Shown here: positions 9,260 through 15,978 of the stretch, one piece after another | Layout: each line of letters opens with the position of its first letter | How positions within the stretch are numbered: position 1 is the stretch's first letter | Origin: Pedobacter gandavensis | GTDB taxonomy: Bacteria > Bacteroidota > Bacteroidia > Sphingobacteriales > Sphingobacteriaceae | Assembly: GCF_014172405.1 (NCBI RefSeq) | Contig: NZ_WNXC01000005.1 | Location: forward strand, 298,393-362,392 | Length of the DNA: 64,000 nt | Direction of reading: 5' to 3' | Program-made: the position numbers and the translations under genes | Notes under the pieces: model-generated | The model's input: only the letters and a program-made list of their open reading frames with translations | Told to the model about the DNA's origin: nothing | Database searches by the model: none

Positions 9260-10246
9260 ATGAGAGAAATTCAATTTAGAGAAGCGTTACGTGAAGCCCT
9301 AAGTGAAGAAATGCGTAAAAACGAGAACATTTTTTTGATGGGTGAAGAAGTAGCGCAATACAATGGTGCTTATAAAGTAAGTCAGGGTATGTTAGACGAG
9401 TTTGGCGACAAACGCGTGATTGATACTCCTATTGCCGAAATGGGCTTTACCGGTATTGGTATTGGCGCAGCAATGAATGGATTAGTTCCGGTCATAGAAT
9501 TTATGACTTTCAATTTCTCATTGGTTGCCATTGATCAGATTATTAACGGTGCAGCCAAAATGCTTTCAATGAGTGGAGGTCAATTCTCTATTCCGATCGT
9601 ATTCCGTGGCCCAACCGGAAATGCAGGTCAGCTAGGTGCTCAGCACTCTCAAAACTTTGAGAACTGGTTTGCAAACTGCCCGGGTTTAAAAGTAGTAGTT
9701 CCATCTACTCCTTATGAAGCTAAAGGTTTATTAAAACAAGCTATCCTTGATCCAGATCCAGTTATTTTCATGGAATCTGAGGTGATGTATGGTGATAAAG
9801 GTGAAGTTCCTGAAGAAGAATATTACCTGCCTATCGGTAAAGCAAACGTGGTTAAAGAAGGTACTGATGTAACCATCGTTACTTTCGGTAAAATGTTAAC
9901 ACGTGTGGTAAACCCTGCAGTTGAAGAGTTGACTAAAGAAGGAATCAGTGTAGAAGTAATCGATTTACGTACTGTACGTCCTATCGACTATGCAACCATC
10001 ATTGAATCTGTTAAGAAAACAAACCGTTTAGTGGTAGTTGAAGAGGCATGGCCATTGGCTTCTATCTCTTCTGAGATCGCGTTTAATGTTCAAAAGAATG
10101 CTTTTGATTATTTAGATGCACCAATCTTACGTATCACTTGCGCTGACGTTCCACTTCCATATGCACCAACGCTTATCGCGGCTAGCTTGCCTAACGCTGA
10201 AAAAGTGATTAAAGCAGTAAAAGAAGTGATGTACGTAGCAAAATAA
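9260..10246 (+). CDS. pdhB: Pyruvate dehydrogenase E1 component, beta subunit
   Basis: Beta chain of the thiamine-diphosphate-dependent E1 enzyme that decarboxylates pyruvate and acetylates the E2 lipoyl group in the cytoplasmic PDH complex. At 328 residues it has normal length. It shows the typical start REALREALSEEM, the cofactor-region motif EEVAQYNGAYKVSQGM, the conserved DTPIAEMGFTGIGIGAAMNG, GPTGNAGQLGAQHSQ and, at the C-terminus, the transketolase C-domain signature VEVIDLRTVRPID. The alpha subunit, E2 and E3 are not nearby, so the complex genes are dispersed, as in many Bacteroidota. It has its own promoter and terminator, making it monocistronic. A branched-chain E1 beta is the main alternative, but the sequence fits PDH better. 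Confidence 0.9.
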   Translation: MREIQFREALREALSEEMRKNENIFLMGEEVAQYNGAYKVSQGMLDEFGDKRVIDTPIAEMGFTGIGIGAAMNGLVPVIEFMTFNFSLVAIDQIINGAAKMLSMSGGQFSIPIVFRGPTGNAGQLGAQHSQNFENWFANCPGLKVVVPSTPYEAKGLLKQAILDPDPVIFMESEVMYGDKGEVPEEEYYLPIGKANVVKEGTDVTIVTFGKMLTRVVNPAVEELTKEGISVEVIDLRTVRPIDYATIIESVKKTNRLVVVEEAWPLASISSEIAFNVQKNAFDYLDAPILRITCADVPLPYAPTLIAASLPNAEKVIKAVKEVMYVAK

Positions 10247-10272
10247 GTTATAAATTACATCGTTAATATAGG

Positions 10273-10306
10273 ATCCCGTTGGTATTTACCAACGGGATTT
10301 TTTTTA
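10273..10306 (+). terminator. Rho-independent terminator after pdhB
   Basis: An 11-bp stem, 10273-10283 against 10288-10298, with a 4-nt ATTT loop is followed by an eight-base T run. Confidence 0.9.
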
Positions 10307-10350
10307 ACCCATCCTAACCGAAGGGCAACAATTCATTAACAAATTATTTA

Positions 10351-10382
10351 TTTGAGGATATCGATTGTTAGCCTTAATTTTG
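10351..10382 (+). promoter_or_regulatory. Strong Bacteroidota-type promoter for tex
   Basis: A perfect -33 TTTG (10351-10354) and a perfect -7 TAATTTTG (10375-10382) are separated by 20 nt. The tex start codon is 37 nt downstream. Confidence 0.75.
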
Positions 10383-10419
10383 GCCGCAATTGTACGTTAG
10401 CATAACAAAAGATCATTAA

Positions 10420-12732
10420 ATGAGTCATCATTCTAAAATAATTGCTGCCGAGCTTGGGGTAGCTGAAAAACAGGTTGTTGCAACCATCGAACTGTTAGAT
10501 GCCGGTGCAACTGTACCCTTTATTTCCCGCTATCGTAAGGAAATGACAGGCAGTCTGGATGAAGTGCAAGTCGCGTTAATCCGAGACAGATTTCAACAAC
10601 TTCGCGAACTTGATAAACGTAGAGAAGCCATCCTAAAAGCACTGGCCGCATTGGATAAACTGAGCCCGGAACTGGAGCGTCAGATCAATGAGGCAACAAA
10701 TATTGCCGCAATTGAAGACATCTACCTTCCATACAAACCTAAACGTAAAACGAGAGCTTCTGAAGCGCGTAAGAAAGGTCTGGAGCCATTGGCGTTAACG
10801 CTTTTGGAGCAGGGCAAGGGAACTCCGGATTCGGAGGCTAAGGCTTTCTTAAACGAGGAGCTGGGCGTAAATTCCATTGAAGAAGCTTTGGCAGGTGCAA
10901 GAGATATCATTGCTGAGATTGTGAATGAGCATGTGGAAGTCAGAACCGCAATGCGCCAGTATTTTCAGCAAAAATCTTCTTTCAAATCTTCAGTGATGAA
11001 AGGTAAAGAAGAAGAGGGGATCAAGTATAAAGATTATTTTGAATGGGAAGAGCCACTGAAAGCAGCACCATCACACCGTGTGTTGGCGATGAGAAGAGGG
11101 GAAAATGAAGCCATTCTGAAACTGGAAACGATGCCAGAAGAAGAAGGTGCAATTTCCATCATCGAAAGGCAATTCATCAAAGGGAGCTCTGCTGCGGCGA
11201 AACAGGTACAGATGGCCATTCAAGACTCTTATAAGCGTCTTCTAGGACCAGCGATGGAAACCGAAATTCGTTCTTTCTCAAAAGAGAAAGCCGATGTAGA
11301 AGCCATCCGTGTATTTGCAGAAAATGCCAGACAATTGTTATTGGCCGCGCCAATGGGACAGAAAAACGTATTGGCGATCGATCCTGGATTCCGTACCGGA
11401 TGTAAGGTGGTCTGTTTAGACCGACAAGGAAAATTATTAGAGAACACAGCGATTTACCCACATACCGGACAAGGGAATGTGAAAAACGCAGCAGATAAAA
11501 TTATAGAGCTTTGTAAAAAGCACCAGGTTGAAGCCATTGCCATTGGTAATGGTACTGCCGGAAGAGAAACAGAAGTGTTTGTCCGCAGTTTACAAATTCC
11601 TGAGGTGACTATTGTGATGGTCAATGAAAACGGTGCCTCTATTTATTCTGCTTCGGAAGTGGCACGTGAAGAGTTCCCTACACAAGATATTACCGTTCGT
11701 GGAGCAGTTTCTATCGGTAGAAGATTGATGGATCCATTGGCAGAGTTGGTGAAAATTGACCCTAAATCTATTGGTGTCGGACAATATCAACACGATGTGG
11801 ATCAGAGTAAATTACAACAATCACTGGATGATACCGTAATGAGTTGCGTGAATGCAGTAGGCGTAGAGTTAAATACAGCTTCTAAGCAGGTATTGGCCTA
11901 TGTTTCTGGTTTAGGCCCGCAATTGGCACAGAATATCGTGACCTATAGAAATGAAAACGGTGCGTTTAAAAATAGAGAAAGCCTGAAAAAGGTACCTCGT
12001 TTAGGCGATAAAGCATTTGAACAGGCTGCGGGTTTCTTGAGAATCAGAGATGCAGAACAGGTATTAGATGCTAGTGGTGTTCACCCGGAGCGATATAATT
12101 TGGTGAATAAAATGGCCAGAGACTTGAACTGTAGCGTAGCACAGCTGGTTAAAGATGCGGAATTGAGAAAACAAATCAAGTTGCAACAATATGTAACGGA
12201 TGAGATCGGCTTGCCAACTTTAAACGATATCATGAACGAATTGGCAAAACCAGGGAGAGATCCAAGGGAACAATTCGAAGCATTCAGTTTTACAGATGGC
12301 GTAAATGAGATCGCTGATTTAAGAATCGGAATGAAACTTCCGGGAATTGTCACCAACATTACCAATTTCGGTGCTTTTGTAGATATAGGTGTTCATCAGG
12401 ACGGATTGGTGCACACCAGTCAGCTGGCAGATCGTTTTGTAGCCAACCCTAATGATGTGGTCAAAGTACACCAAAAAGTAGAAGTGACCGTAGTAGAAGT
12501 GGATGCGGCAAGAAAACGCATTTCCTTATCCATGAAAACAGGGGAAGCGAAGCCTAAAATGAAAACAGCAGGAAAACCTGAAGAGCAAGGAAAAGCTTTC
12601 CATAAATCGGGTAATCACAAGCCTACCGGCAATAAACCGAAACCTGCTCATAAATCGGATCAGAAAGGGAAAGCTCAACCAGAAGGTGATTTACAGGTGA
12701 AATTGGAAGCTTTAAAGAATATGTTTAAATAA
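10420..12732 (+). CDS. tex: Tex family RNA-binding transcription accessory protein
   Basis: Cytoplasmic nucleic-acid-binding protein of the Tex/YhgF family, implicated in transcription and RNA handling. The order matches Pseudomonas Tex: an N-terminal helical region (residues 1-300), a YqgF/RNase H-like domain starting VLAIDPGFRTGCKVV near residue 321, a helix-hairpin-helix region around residues 490-550 (LNTASKQVL, then VSGLGPQLAQNIV and KVPRLGDKAFEQAAGFLRI), and an S1 domain near residues 630-705 (GIVTNITNFGAFVDIGVHQDG). The 770-residue length is normal. A Lys/Gly/Pro-rich, probably disordered tail of about 50 residues follows the S1 domain and may add nucleic-acid affinity. It is monocistronic between a perfect promoter and a terminator. 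Confidence 0.95.
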   Translation: MSHHSKIIAAELGVAEKQVVATIELLDAGATVPFISRYRKEMTGSLDEVQVALIRDRFQQLRELDKRREAILKALAALDKLSPELERQINEATNIAAIEDIYLPYKPKRKTRASEARKKGLEPLALTLLEQGKGTPDSEAKAFLNEELGVNSIEEALAGARDIIAEIVNEHVEVRTAMRQYFQQKSSFKSSVMKGKEEEGIKYKDYFEWEEPLKAAPSHRVLAMRRGENEAILKLETMPEEEGAISIIERQFIKGSSAAAKQVQMAIQDSYKRLLGPAMETEIRSFSKEKADVEAIRVFAENARQLLLAAPMGQKNVLAIDPGFRTGCKVVCLDRQGKLLENTAIYPHTGQGNVKNAADKIIELCKKHQVEAIAIGNGTAGRETEVFVRSLQIPEVTIVMVNENGASIYSASEVAREEFPTQDITVRGAVSIGRRLMDPLAELVKIDPKSIGVGQYQHDVDQSKLQQSLDDTVMSCVNAVGVELNTASKQVLAYVSGLGPQLAQNIVTYRNENGAFKNRESLKKVPRLGDKAFEQAAGFLRIRDAEQVLDASGVHPERYNLVNKMARDLNCSVAQLVKDAELRKQIKLQQYVTDEIGLPTLNDIMNELAKPGRDPREQFEAFSFTDGVNEIADLRIGMKLPGIVTNITNFGAFVDIGVHQDGLVHTSQLADRFVANPNDVVKVHQKVEVTVVEVDAARKRISLSMKTGEAKPKMKTAGKPEEQGKAFHKSGNHKPTGNKPKPAHKSDQKGKAQPEGDLQVKLEALKNMFK

Positions 12733-12766
12733 ACAATCCAAATCAATTGATCTGAGTCAAAAGGAG

Positions 12767-12797
12767 AAGGTTCGGCATTTAGCCGAACCTTTTTTGA
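12767..12797 (+). terminator. Rho-independent terminator after tex
   Basis: A 10-bp perfect stem, 12767-12776 against 12782-12791, with a 5-nt ATTTA loop is followed by a T run. Confidence 0.9.
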
Positions 12798-12838
12798 TTA
12801 TCAAATTTACTTGTTATTACTCGTGTAAAAAATAAAAT

Positions 12839-12885
12839 GGTGAATATTTCCTCCTTTTTAGTTATTTTTGGTGAAAATATTCACC
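12839..12885 (+). promoter_or_regulatory. hipBA operator pair overlapping the promoter
   Basis: A 16-bp near-palindrome GGTGAAAATATTCACC lies at 12870-12885. A second, degenerate copy on the opposite sense, GGTGAATATTTCCTCC, is at 12839-12854. Their centres are 31 bp apart, about three helical turns, so both would lie on the same DNA face. A -7 element TATTTTTG (12863-12870) sits between them and ends on the first base of the second site. Binding of the HipB dimer here would block the promoter, giving autorepression. Binding itself is inferred. Confidence 0.7.
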
Positions 12886-12888
12886 ATT

Positions 12889-13179
12889 ATGAAGTCAAAG
12901 AAGATTGTGATATTTCCCAAACAACAGAAAATTCTGGATTTATTGGGAGAGCATATAAAATTGGCGCGTAAACGTCGAAAACTAACAGCTGTTCAGCTTG
13001 CTGAACGTTCAGGTATAGATAGGGTGACGCTTAGATCCATTGAGAAGGGAAGTCCTAGTGTAGCAATGGGTTCATATTTTAATGTGTTGAGGTCGCTTAA
13101 TCTACATGAAGACTTTCTTAAGCTTGCTGCAGATGACGAATTAGGTAAGAAATTACAAGATCTCGATTTACTTAAATAA
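12889..13179 (+). CDS. HipB-like antitoxin/repressor (XRE helix-turn-helix)
   Basis: A 96-residue DNA-binding antitoxin that would neutralise the HipA-like kinase and repress its own operon. The HTH_3 fold is clear: HIKLARKRRKLTAVQLAERSGIDRVT followed by LRSIEKGSPSVAMGSYFNVLRSL, with the recognition helix around SGIDRVTLRSIE. I start at the ATG at 12889. A TTG 21 bp upstream in frame would put the operator palindrome inside the coding region and upstream of any transcript made from the -7 element. The stop overlaps the hipA start by one base (TAATG), a translational-coupling arrangement typical of toxin-antitoxin pairs. Confidence 0.88.
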   Translation: MKSKKIVIFPKQQKILDLLGEHIKLARKRRKLTAVQLAERSGIDRVTLRSIEKGSPSVAMGSYFNVLRSLNLHEDFLKLAADDELGKKLQDLDLLK

Positions 13180-14438
13180 TGGCAACTGACAAAACAGATA
13201 TTTGGGTGTACGCCCACTGGCAAGGGATGAAAAGTCCTGAGTGTATTGGTGTTTTATCAGGTCACCAGAGTAAAGGTAGAAAGGTCTTTAGCTTTGATTA
13301 TGATAAAGAGTGGCTGAAATCTAAGACAAGATTCCTGCTAGATCCAGATATTCAATGGTACCATGGCTCCCAATTCCCAGGTGGTAAGGAGAACTTTGGA
13401 GTGTTTATGGATTCTATGCCGGATACTTGGGGAAGGAGGCTGATGCAACGAAGAGCTGCTCAAAATGCCTTGGCTCAAGGTACTGTGGTTTCAACTTTGT
13501 ATGAACTAGATTTTTTGCTTGGGGTTCATGATTTTACTCGTATGGGTGCATTGCGATTTAAAAAAGATCCTGATGGACTATTTTTGGATGACAATAATGA
13601 AAACCCTGCTCCGCTAATGGCGCATATCAGAGCTTTACAGGAGAGTGCCAGGTTGTATGAGGAAGATGTGGATGGGAAACAAAGTGATAAATGGATGCAA
13701 ATGTTAATTGCACCAGGTTCATCGCTTGGTGGAGCCCGACCGAAAGCGAATATTCTGGATGCTGATGGTAATTTATTTATTGCAAAGTTTCCTTCTAAAA
13801 GTGATACTACAGATAAAGCCGCATGGGAGTATCTTGCCTATACTTTAGGTTGTGATGCAGGACTAGATATGCCAGAGTGTCAATTGGTGAAAGTACATGG
13901 ACCCTATCGGACCTTTTTGTCCAAACGATTTGATCGCGTTGGGGGAGAAAGAGTTCATTTTGCCTCGGCCATGACAATGACTGGAAATAATGAGGAACTT
14001 ATTCGGGATTCAATACCAAGTTATCTGGACATTGCAGAATTTATACAGTATTCTGGAACGGCACATCTTGAAAAAGATTTGCATCAGCTCTGGAGAAGAA
14101 TTGTATTTAACATGGCTATCTCCAATACTGATGATCACCTTCGTAATCATGGTTTTCTTTTAGATCAGGATGGCTGGCGGCTTTCGCCAGCTTATGATAT
14201 TAATCCTTCTACTGAGAAGGATGGATTAGCTATAAATGTAGATAGTCACCACAACAGCCTTGATTTTGAACTTGCAAGAAGTGTTGGTATGTATTTTCAA
14301 TTGAAAGACGAACAAATGGATAAGATTCTTCAAGAGGTTATCCTTGTCGTAAGGACCTGGAGATCTGTTGCTAATAAAATTGGAATTTCTAAAGTTGAGC
14401 AAGAATTAATGTCACCTGCATTTTCTTTGACTATTTAA
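13179..14438 (+). CDS. HipA-like serine/threonine kinase toxin
   Basis: Type II toxin of the HipA family. Characterised members phosphorylate an aminoacyl-tRNA synthetase (GltX in E. coli) and induce dormancy; the target here is unknown. At 419 residues it is a full-length single-chain HipA, with the N-subdomain-1 beginning TDIWVYAHWQG. It has the glycine-rich segment SSLGGARPKANI near residue 184, the ATP-binding Lys in NLFIAKFPS near residue 205, the catalytic loop NTDDHLRNHGFLL near residues 315-327 and the metal-binding SPAYDINPS near residue 335. All key kinase motifs are intact, so the toxin is probably active. It is coupled to hipB by a 1-bp overlap. Confidence 0.9.
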   Translation: MATDKTDIWVYAHWQGMKSPECIGVLSGHQSKGRKVFSFDYDKEWLKSKTRFLLDPDIQWYHGSQFPGGKENFGVFMDSMPDTWGRRLMQRRAAQNALAQGTVVSTLYELDFLLGVHDFTRMGALRFKKDPDGLFLDDNNENPAPLMAHIRALQESARLYEEDVDGKQSDKWMQMLIAPGSSLGGARPKANILDADGNLFIAKFPSKSDTTDKAAWEYLAYTLGCDAGLDMPECQLVKVHGPYRTFLSKRFDRVGGERVHFASAMTMTGNNEELIRDSIPSYLDIAEFIQYSGTAHLEKDLHQLWRRIVFNMAISNTDDHLRNHGFLLDQDGWRLSPAYDINPSTEKDGLAINVDSHHNSLDFELARSVGMYFQLKDEQMDKILQEVILVVRTWRSVANKIGISKVEQELMSPAFSLTI

Positions 14439-14505
14439 TAGTTGCTCCTTTAATCGAATGATCATTGACTTAAGGTGTTTAATGATATTTAAAAGACAGA
14501 TTGAA

Positions 14506-14979
14506 TTACAATTCAATCTGTCTTCTGATACTTTCTTCCAGTGAAATCAGTGTTTCCGTGCGTTGAATGCCTTCTACTGCCTGTATCTCCTCATTCAATA
14601 CATGTCTCAAATGATTCGTGTCTCTACAGATGATTTTAGCGAACATACTATAAGCACCAGTCGTATAATGTAATTCTACGACCTCCTTAATTTTGCTCAG
14701 CTGTGCTACGGCATCTTTATATTGTATCCCTTTTTCTAAATAGATACCTAGAAAAGCACAGATGTCATACCCTGCTTTTTGCGGATCAATCATCAAATGG
14801 GAACCTTTAATAATGCCCATCTCCTGTAATTTTTTCATTCTTACATGGATCGTTCCCCCAGAAACGATCAGATCTTTAGCGATTTCCGTATAAGGTTTCG
14901 TCGCATCCTGCATTAACTGTTTTAAAATGTCAATATCCAGGTTATCAATTTCTAAATTTTGGCTTTCTTTTTTAAGCAT
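14506..14979 (-). CDS. Lrp/AsnC family transcriptional regulator
   Basis: A 157-residue feast/famine regulator, binding DNA as a dimer or octamer and usually responding to an amino acid. An AsnC-type helix-turn-helix (LDIDILKQLMQDATKPYTEIAKDL then GTIHVRMKKLQEMGII) covers residues 17-58. The RAM effector domain covers residues 70-150 (GYDICAFLGIYLEKG, VELHYTTGAYSMFAKIICRDT). It is transcribed away from the pair of unusual tRNA genes, sharing a 155-bp intergenic region, so it might regulate them or itself. The effector amino acid is not predictable. Confidence 0.9.
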   Translation of the reverse strand: MLKKESQNLEIDNLDIDILKQLMQDATKPYTEIAKDLIVSGGTIHVRMKKLQEMGIIKGSHLMIDPQKAGYDICAFLGIYLEKGIQYKDAVAQLSKIKEVVELHYTTGAYSMFAKIICRDTNHLRHVLNEEIQAVEGIQRTETLISLEESIRRQIEL

Positions 14980-15004
14980 GATTTTGATATTTGTTAACGA
15001 TATT

Positions 15005-15012
15005 CAAATATA
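15005..15012 (-). promoter_or_regulatory. Putative -7 element for the Lrp-family gene
   Basis: Read on the minus strand this is TATATTTG, a perfect TAnnTTTG, 25 nt before the start codon. I see no convincing -33 TTTG at the right distance, so confidence is limited. Confidence 0.45.
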
Positions 15013-15052
15013 ATTATTAATATGGTAATAATAAAATAATATGATTAAAATA

Positions 15053-15084
15053 TTTGTAACATAAACGGGTTGTTGTTACATTTG
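15053..15084 (+). promoter_or_regulatory. Strong promoter upstream of the unusual tRNA pair
   Basis: TTTG at 15053-15056, a 20-nt spacer and TACATTTG at 15077-15084 match the Bacteroidota sigma-A consensus exactly. Initiation would fall near 15090, about 45 nt before the first tRNA acceptor stem. Confidence 0.75.
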
Positions 15085-15134
15085 TATCAAGCAAGTAACA
15101 AAAAATATTAGTTCTTTAACATTTGCTTATACTC

Positions 15135-15242
15135 TGTAGGGTGGTGAAACTGGCAGACGCACCTCCTTGTCTCGGTGGTGGAGAATATGGAAAACCCGTA
15201 AGGGCTAACTACTCCTTGAAGGTTCGACTCCTTCCCCTACAG
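15135..15242 (+). tRNA. Unusual long-variable-arm tRNA (copy 1), apparent anticodon GUC
   Basis: A complete cloverleaf can be drawn. The acceptor is 15135-15141 with 15235-15241 (7 bp). The D stem is 15144-15146 with 15158-15160 around a Leu-like loop AAACTGGCAGA. The anticodon stem is 15162-15166 with 15174-15178 and has a U-U mismatch in the middle. The anticodon loop is TTGTCTC, giving GUC at 15169-15171. The T stem is 15218-15222 with 15230-15234 around TTCGACT. G73 is 15242, and CCA is not encoded (CAA follows). The variable arm, 15180-15215, is closed by GGAG/CTCC and contains a CCC-GTAA-GGG hairpin. U37 instead of a purine is abnormal. The identity features are mixed: Leu-like D loop, Asp-like anticodon, and G73 as in Asp and Ser tRNAs. 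Which synthetase charges it, if any, is open. Confidence 0.75.
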
Positions 15243-15343
15243 CAATGAGTTTTTGAGTGGTAAGTTTTTCAGTTCTAATATAGGTGCATTTGGAAATTTA
15301 CGACTTAACGCTTAAAACTCAGAAGATTGTACTTTATTTATTT

Positions 15344-15487
15344 TGTTGGGTGGTGAAATTGGCAGACACGCCTCCTTGTCTCGGTGGTGGGGATTAATGG
15401 GATAAACGTAGTTTATGGGTTGACCACAATTGATTTTGAACTATAGCTAACTACCCCTTGAAGGTTCGACTCCTTCCCCAACAGCCA
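15344..15487 (+). tRNA. Unusual giant-variable-arm tRNA (copy 2), apparent anticodon GUC
   Basis: Paralogue of the tRNA 100 bp upstream. The acceptor is 15344-15350 with 15477-15483, and compensatory changes keep all 7 pairs. The D stem is 15353-15355 with 15367-15369. The anticodon arm is 15371-15387, with the same U-U mismatch and loop TTGTCTC (GUC at 15378-15380). The T arm is 15460-15476, G73 is 15484, and CCA is encoded at 15485-15487. The variable arm, 15389-15457, is about 69 nt, closed by GGGG/CCCC where copy 1 has GGAG/CTCC, a covarying pair. It contains a 6-bp hairpin at 15402-15416 (loop GTA). A 20-nt block spanning the anticodon arm is identical in both copies. A tRNA-like regulatory or donor RNA is an alternative to a translational tRNA. 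Confidence 0.72.
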
Positions 15488-15518
15488 GTTTTTTTATGAA
15501 TAATAAGTTAGTTAAAAA

Positions 15519-15550
15519 AAAGTGACCTTGGATGAGGTCACTTTCTTTTT
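15519..15550 (+). terminator. Rho-independent terminator after the unusual tRNA pair
   Basis: A 9-bp perfect stem, 15519-15527 against 15536-15544, with an 8-nt loop is followed by CTTTTT. Together with the promoter at 15053 it defines a transcript carrying only the two tRNAs. Confidence 0.88.
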
Positions 15551-15927
15551 AACGCCCTTCCAACGAACACCAATTCCTTTTTTATTAAACTTTATACCTT
15601 CCATTTCTTTAAAATTCCAATTCATTTATAGCCGTTTATAGCTGTATTCAAGGCCTCAGTTTTGTATTTTGAAAAAATAAAACGAATGGTGATTGTACCC
15701 GGGTTGTAGTCGGGAAGAGATGCAGGTTGGCGTAGGGTATGGTAAGCGTCTGGATGAAGTTGCCGACCAGTTGCTGTAGGTTTTTACATTTTGAATACTA
15801 CCTGAACTCCTGCTCAACCCTTACCAGGATCAGGGTTCTTCCCGACCAATCAGCGATCTTTCCCACATTCAAACCCAGCTCATCAGTATTCCCTTGCATT
15901 GGCCAGGATCCCGGATTTTCAGGCCAT
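15551..15927 (+). other. Intergenic stretch without a recognisable gene
   Basis: About 380 bp between two terminators. I see no convincing gene. The minus strand has a 41-codon open stretch (about 15910-15785) beginning PENPGSWPMQGNTDELGLNV, then a stop and further open frame. It could be a decayed coding remnant, but it has no start and matches no family I know. A 10-bp inverted repeat GTCGGGAAGA / TCTTCCCGAC occurs at about 15710 and 15836, too far apart for a terminator. Confidence 0.4.
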
Positions 15928-15959
15928 AAAAAAGCGGCTGTTTTTTTCAAAACAGCCGC
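15928..15959 (-). terminator. Terminator of the amidohydrolase operon
   Basis: An 11-bp inverted repeat, 15934-15944 against 15949-15959, lies 20 bp after the stop of the minus-strand amidohydrolase gene. Read on that strand it is followed by a run of T residues. Confidence 0.85.
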
Positions 15960-15978
15960 CAGATCCACCAACGAAAAA

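Noticed and set aside
12868..12888. TTG start for hipB
   Set aside because: It lies inside the operator palindrome and upstream of any transcript from the -7 element; ATG 12889 is better.
15135..15487. Group I intron or tmRNA as explanation of the long tRNA-like RNAs
   Set aside because: The extra sequence is in the variable arm, not in the anticodon loop. It is only 36-69 nt, far below intron size, and has no tag-peptide frame. The variable-arm stem covaries as expected for a class II arm.
15551..15927. Decayed transposase or other pseudogene
   Set aside because: The minus-strand open stretch of 41 codons resembles no family I can name, and the 10-bp inverted repeat alone is not evidence for an insertion sequence.
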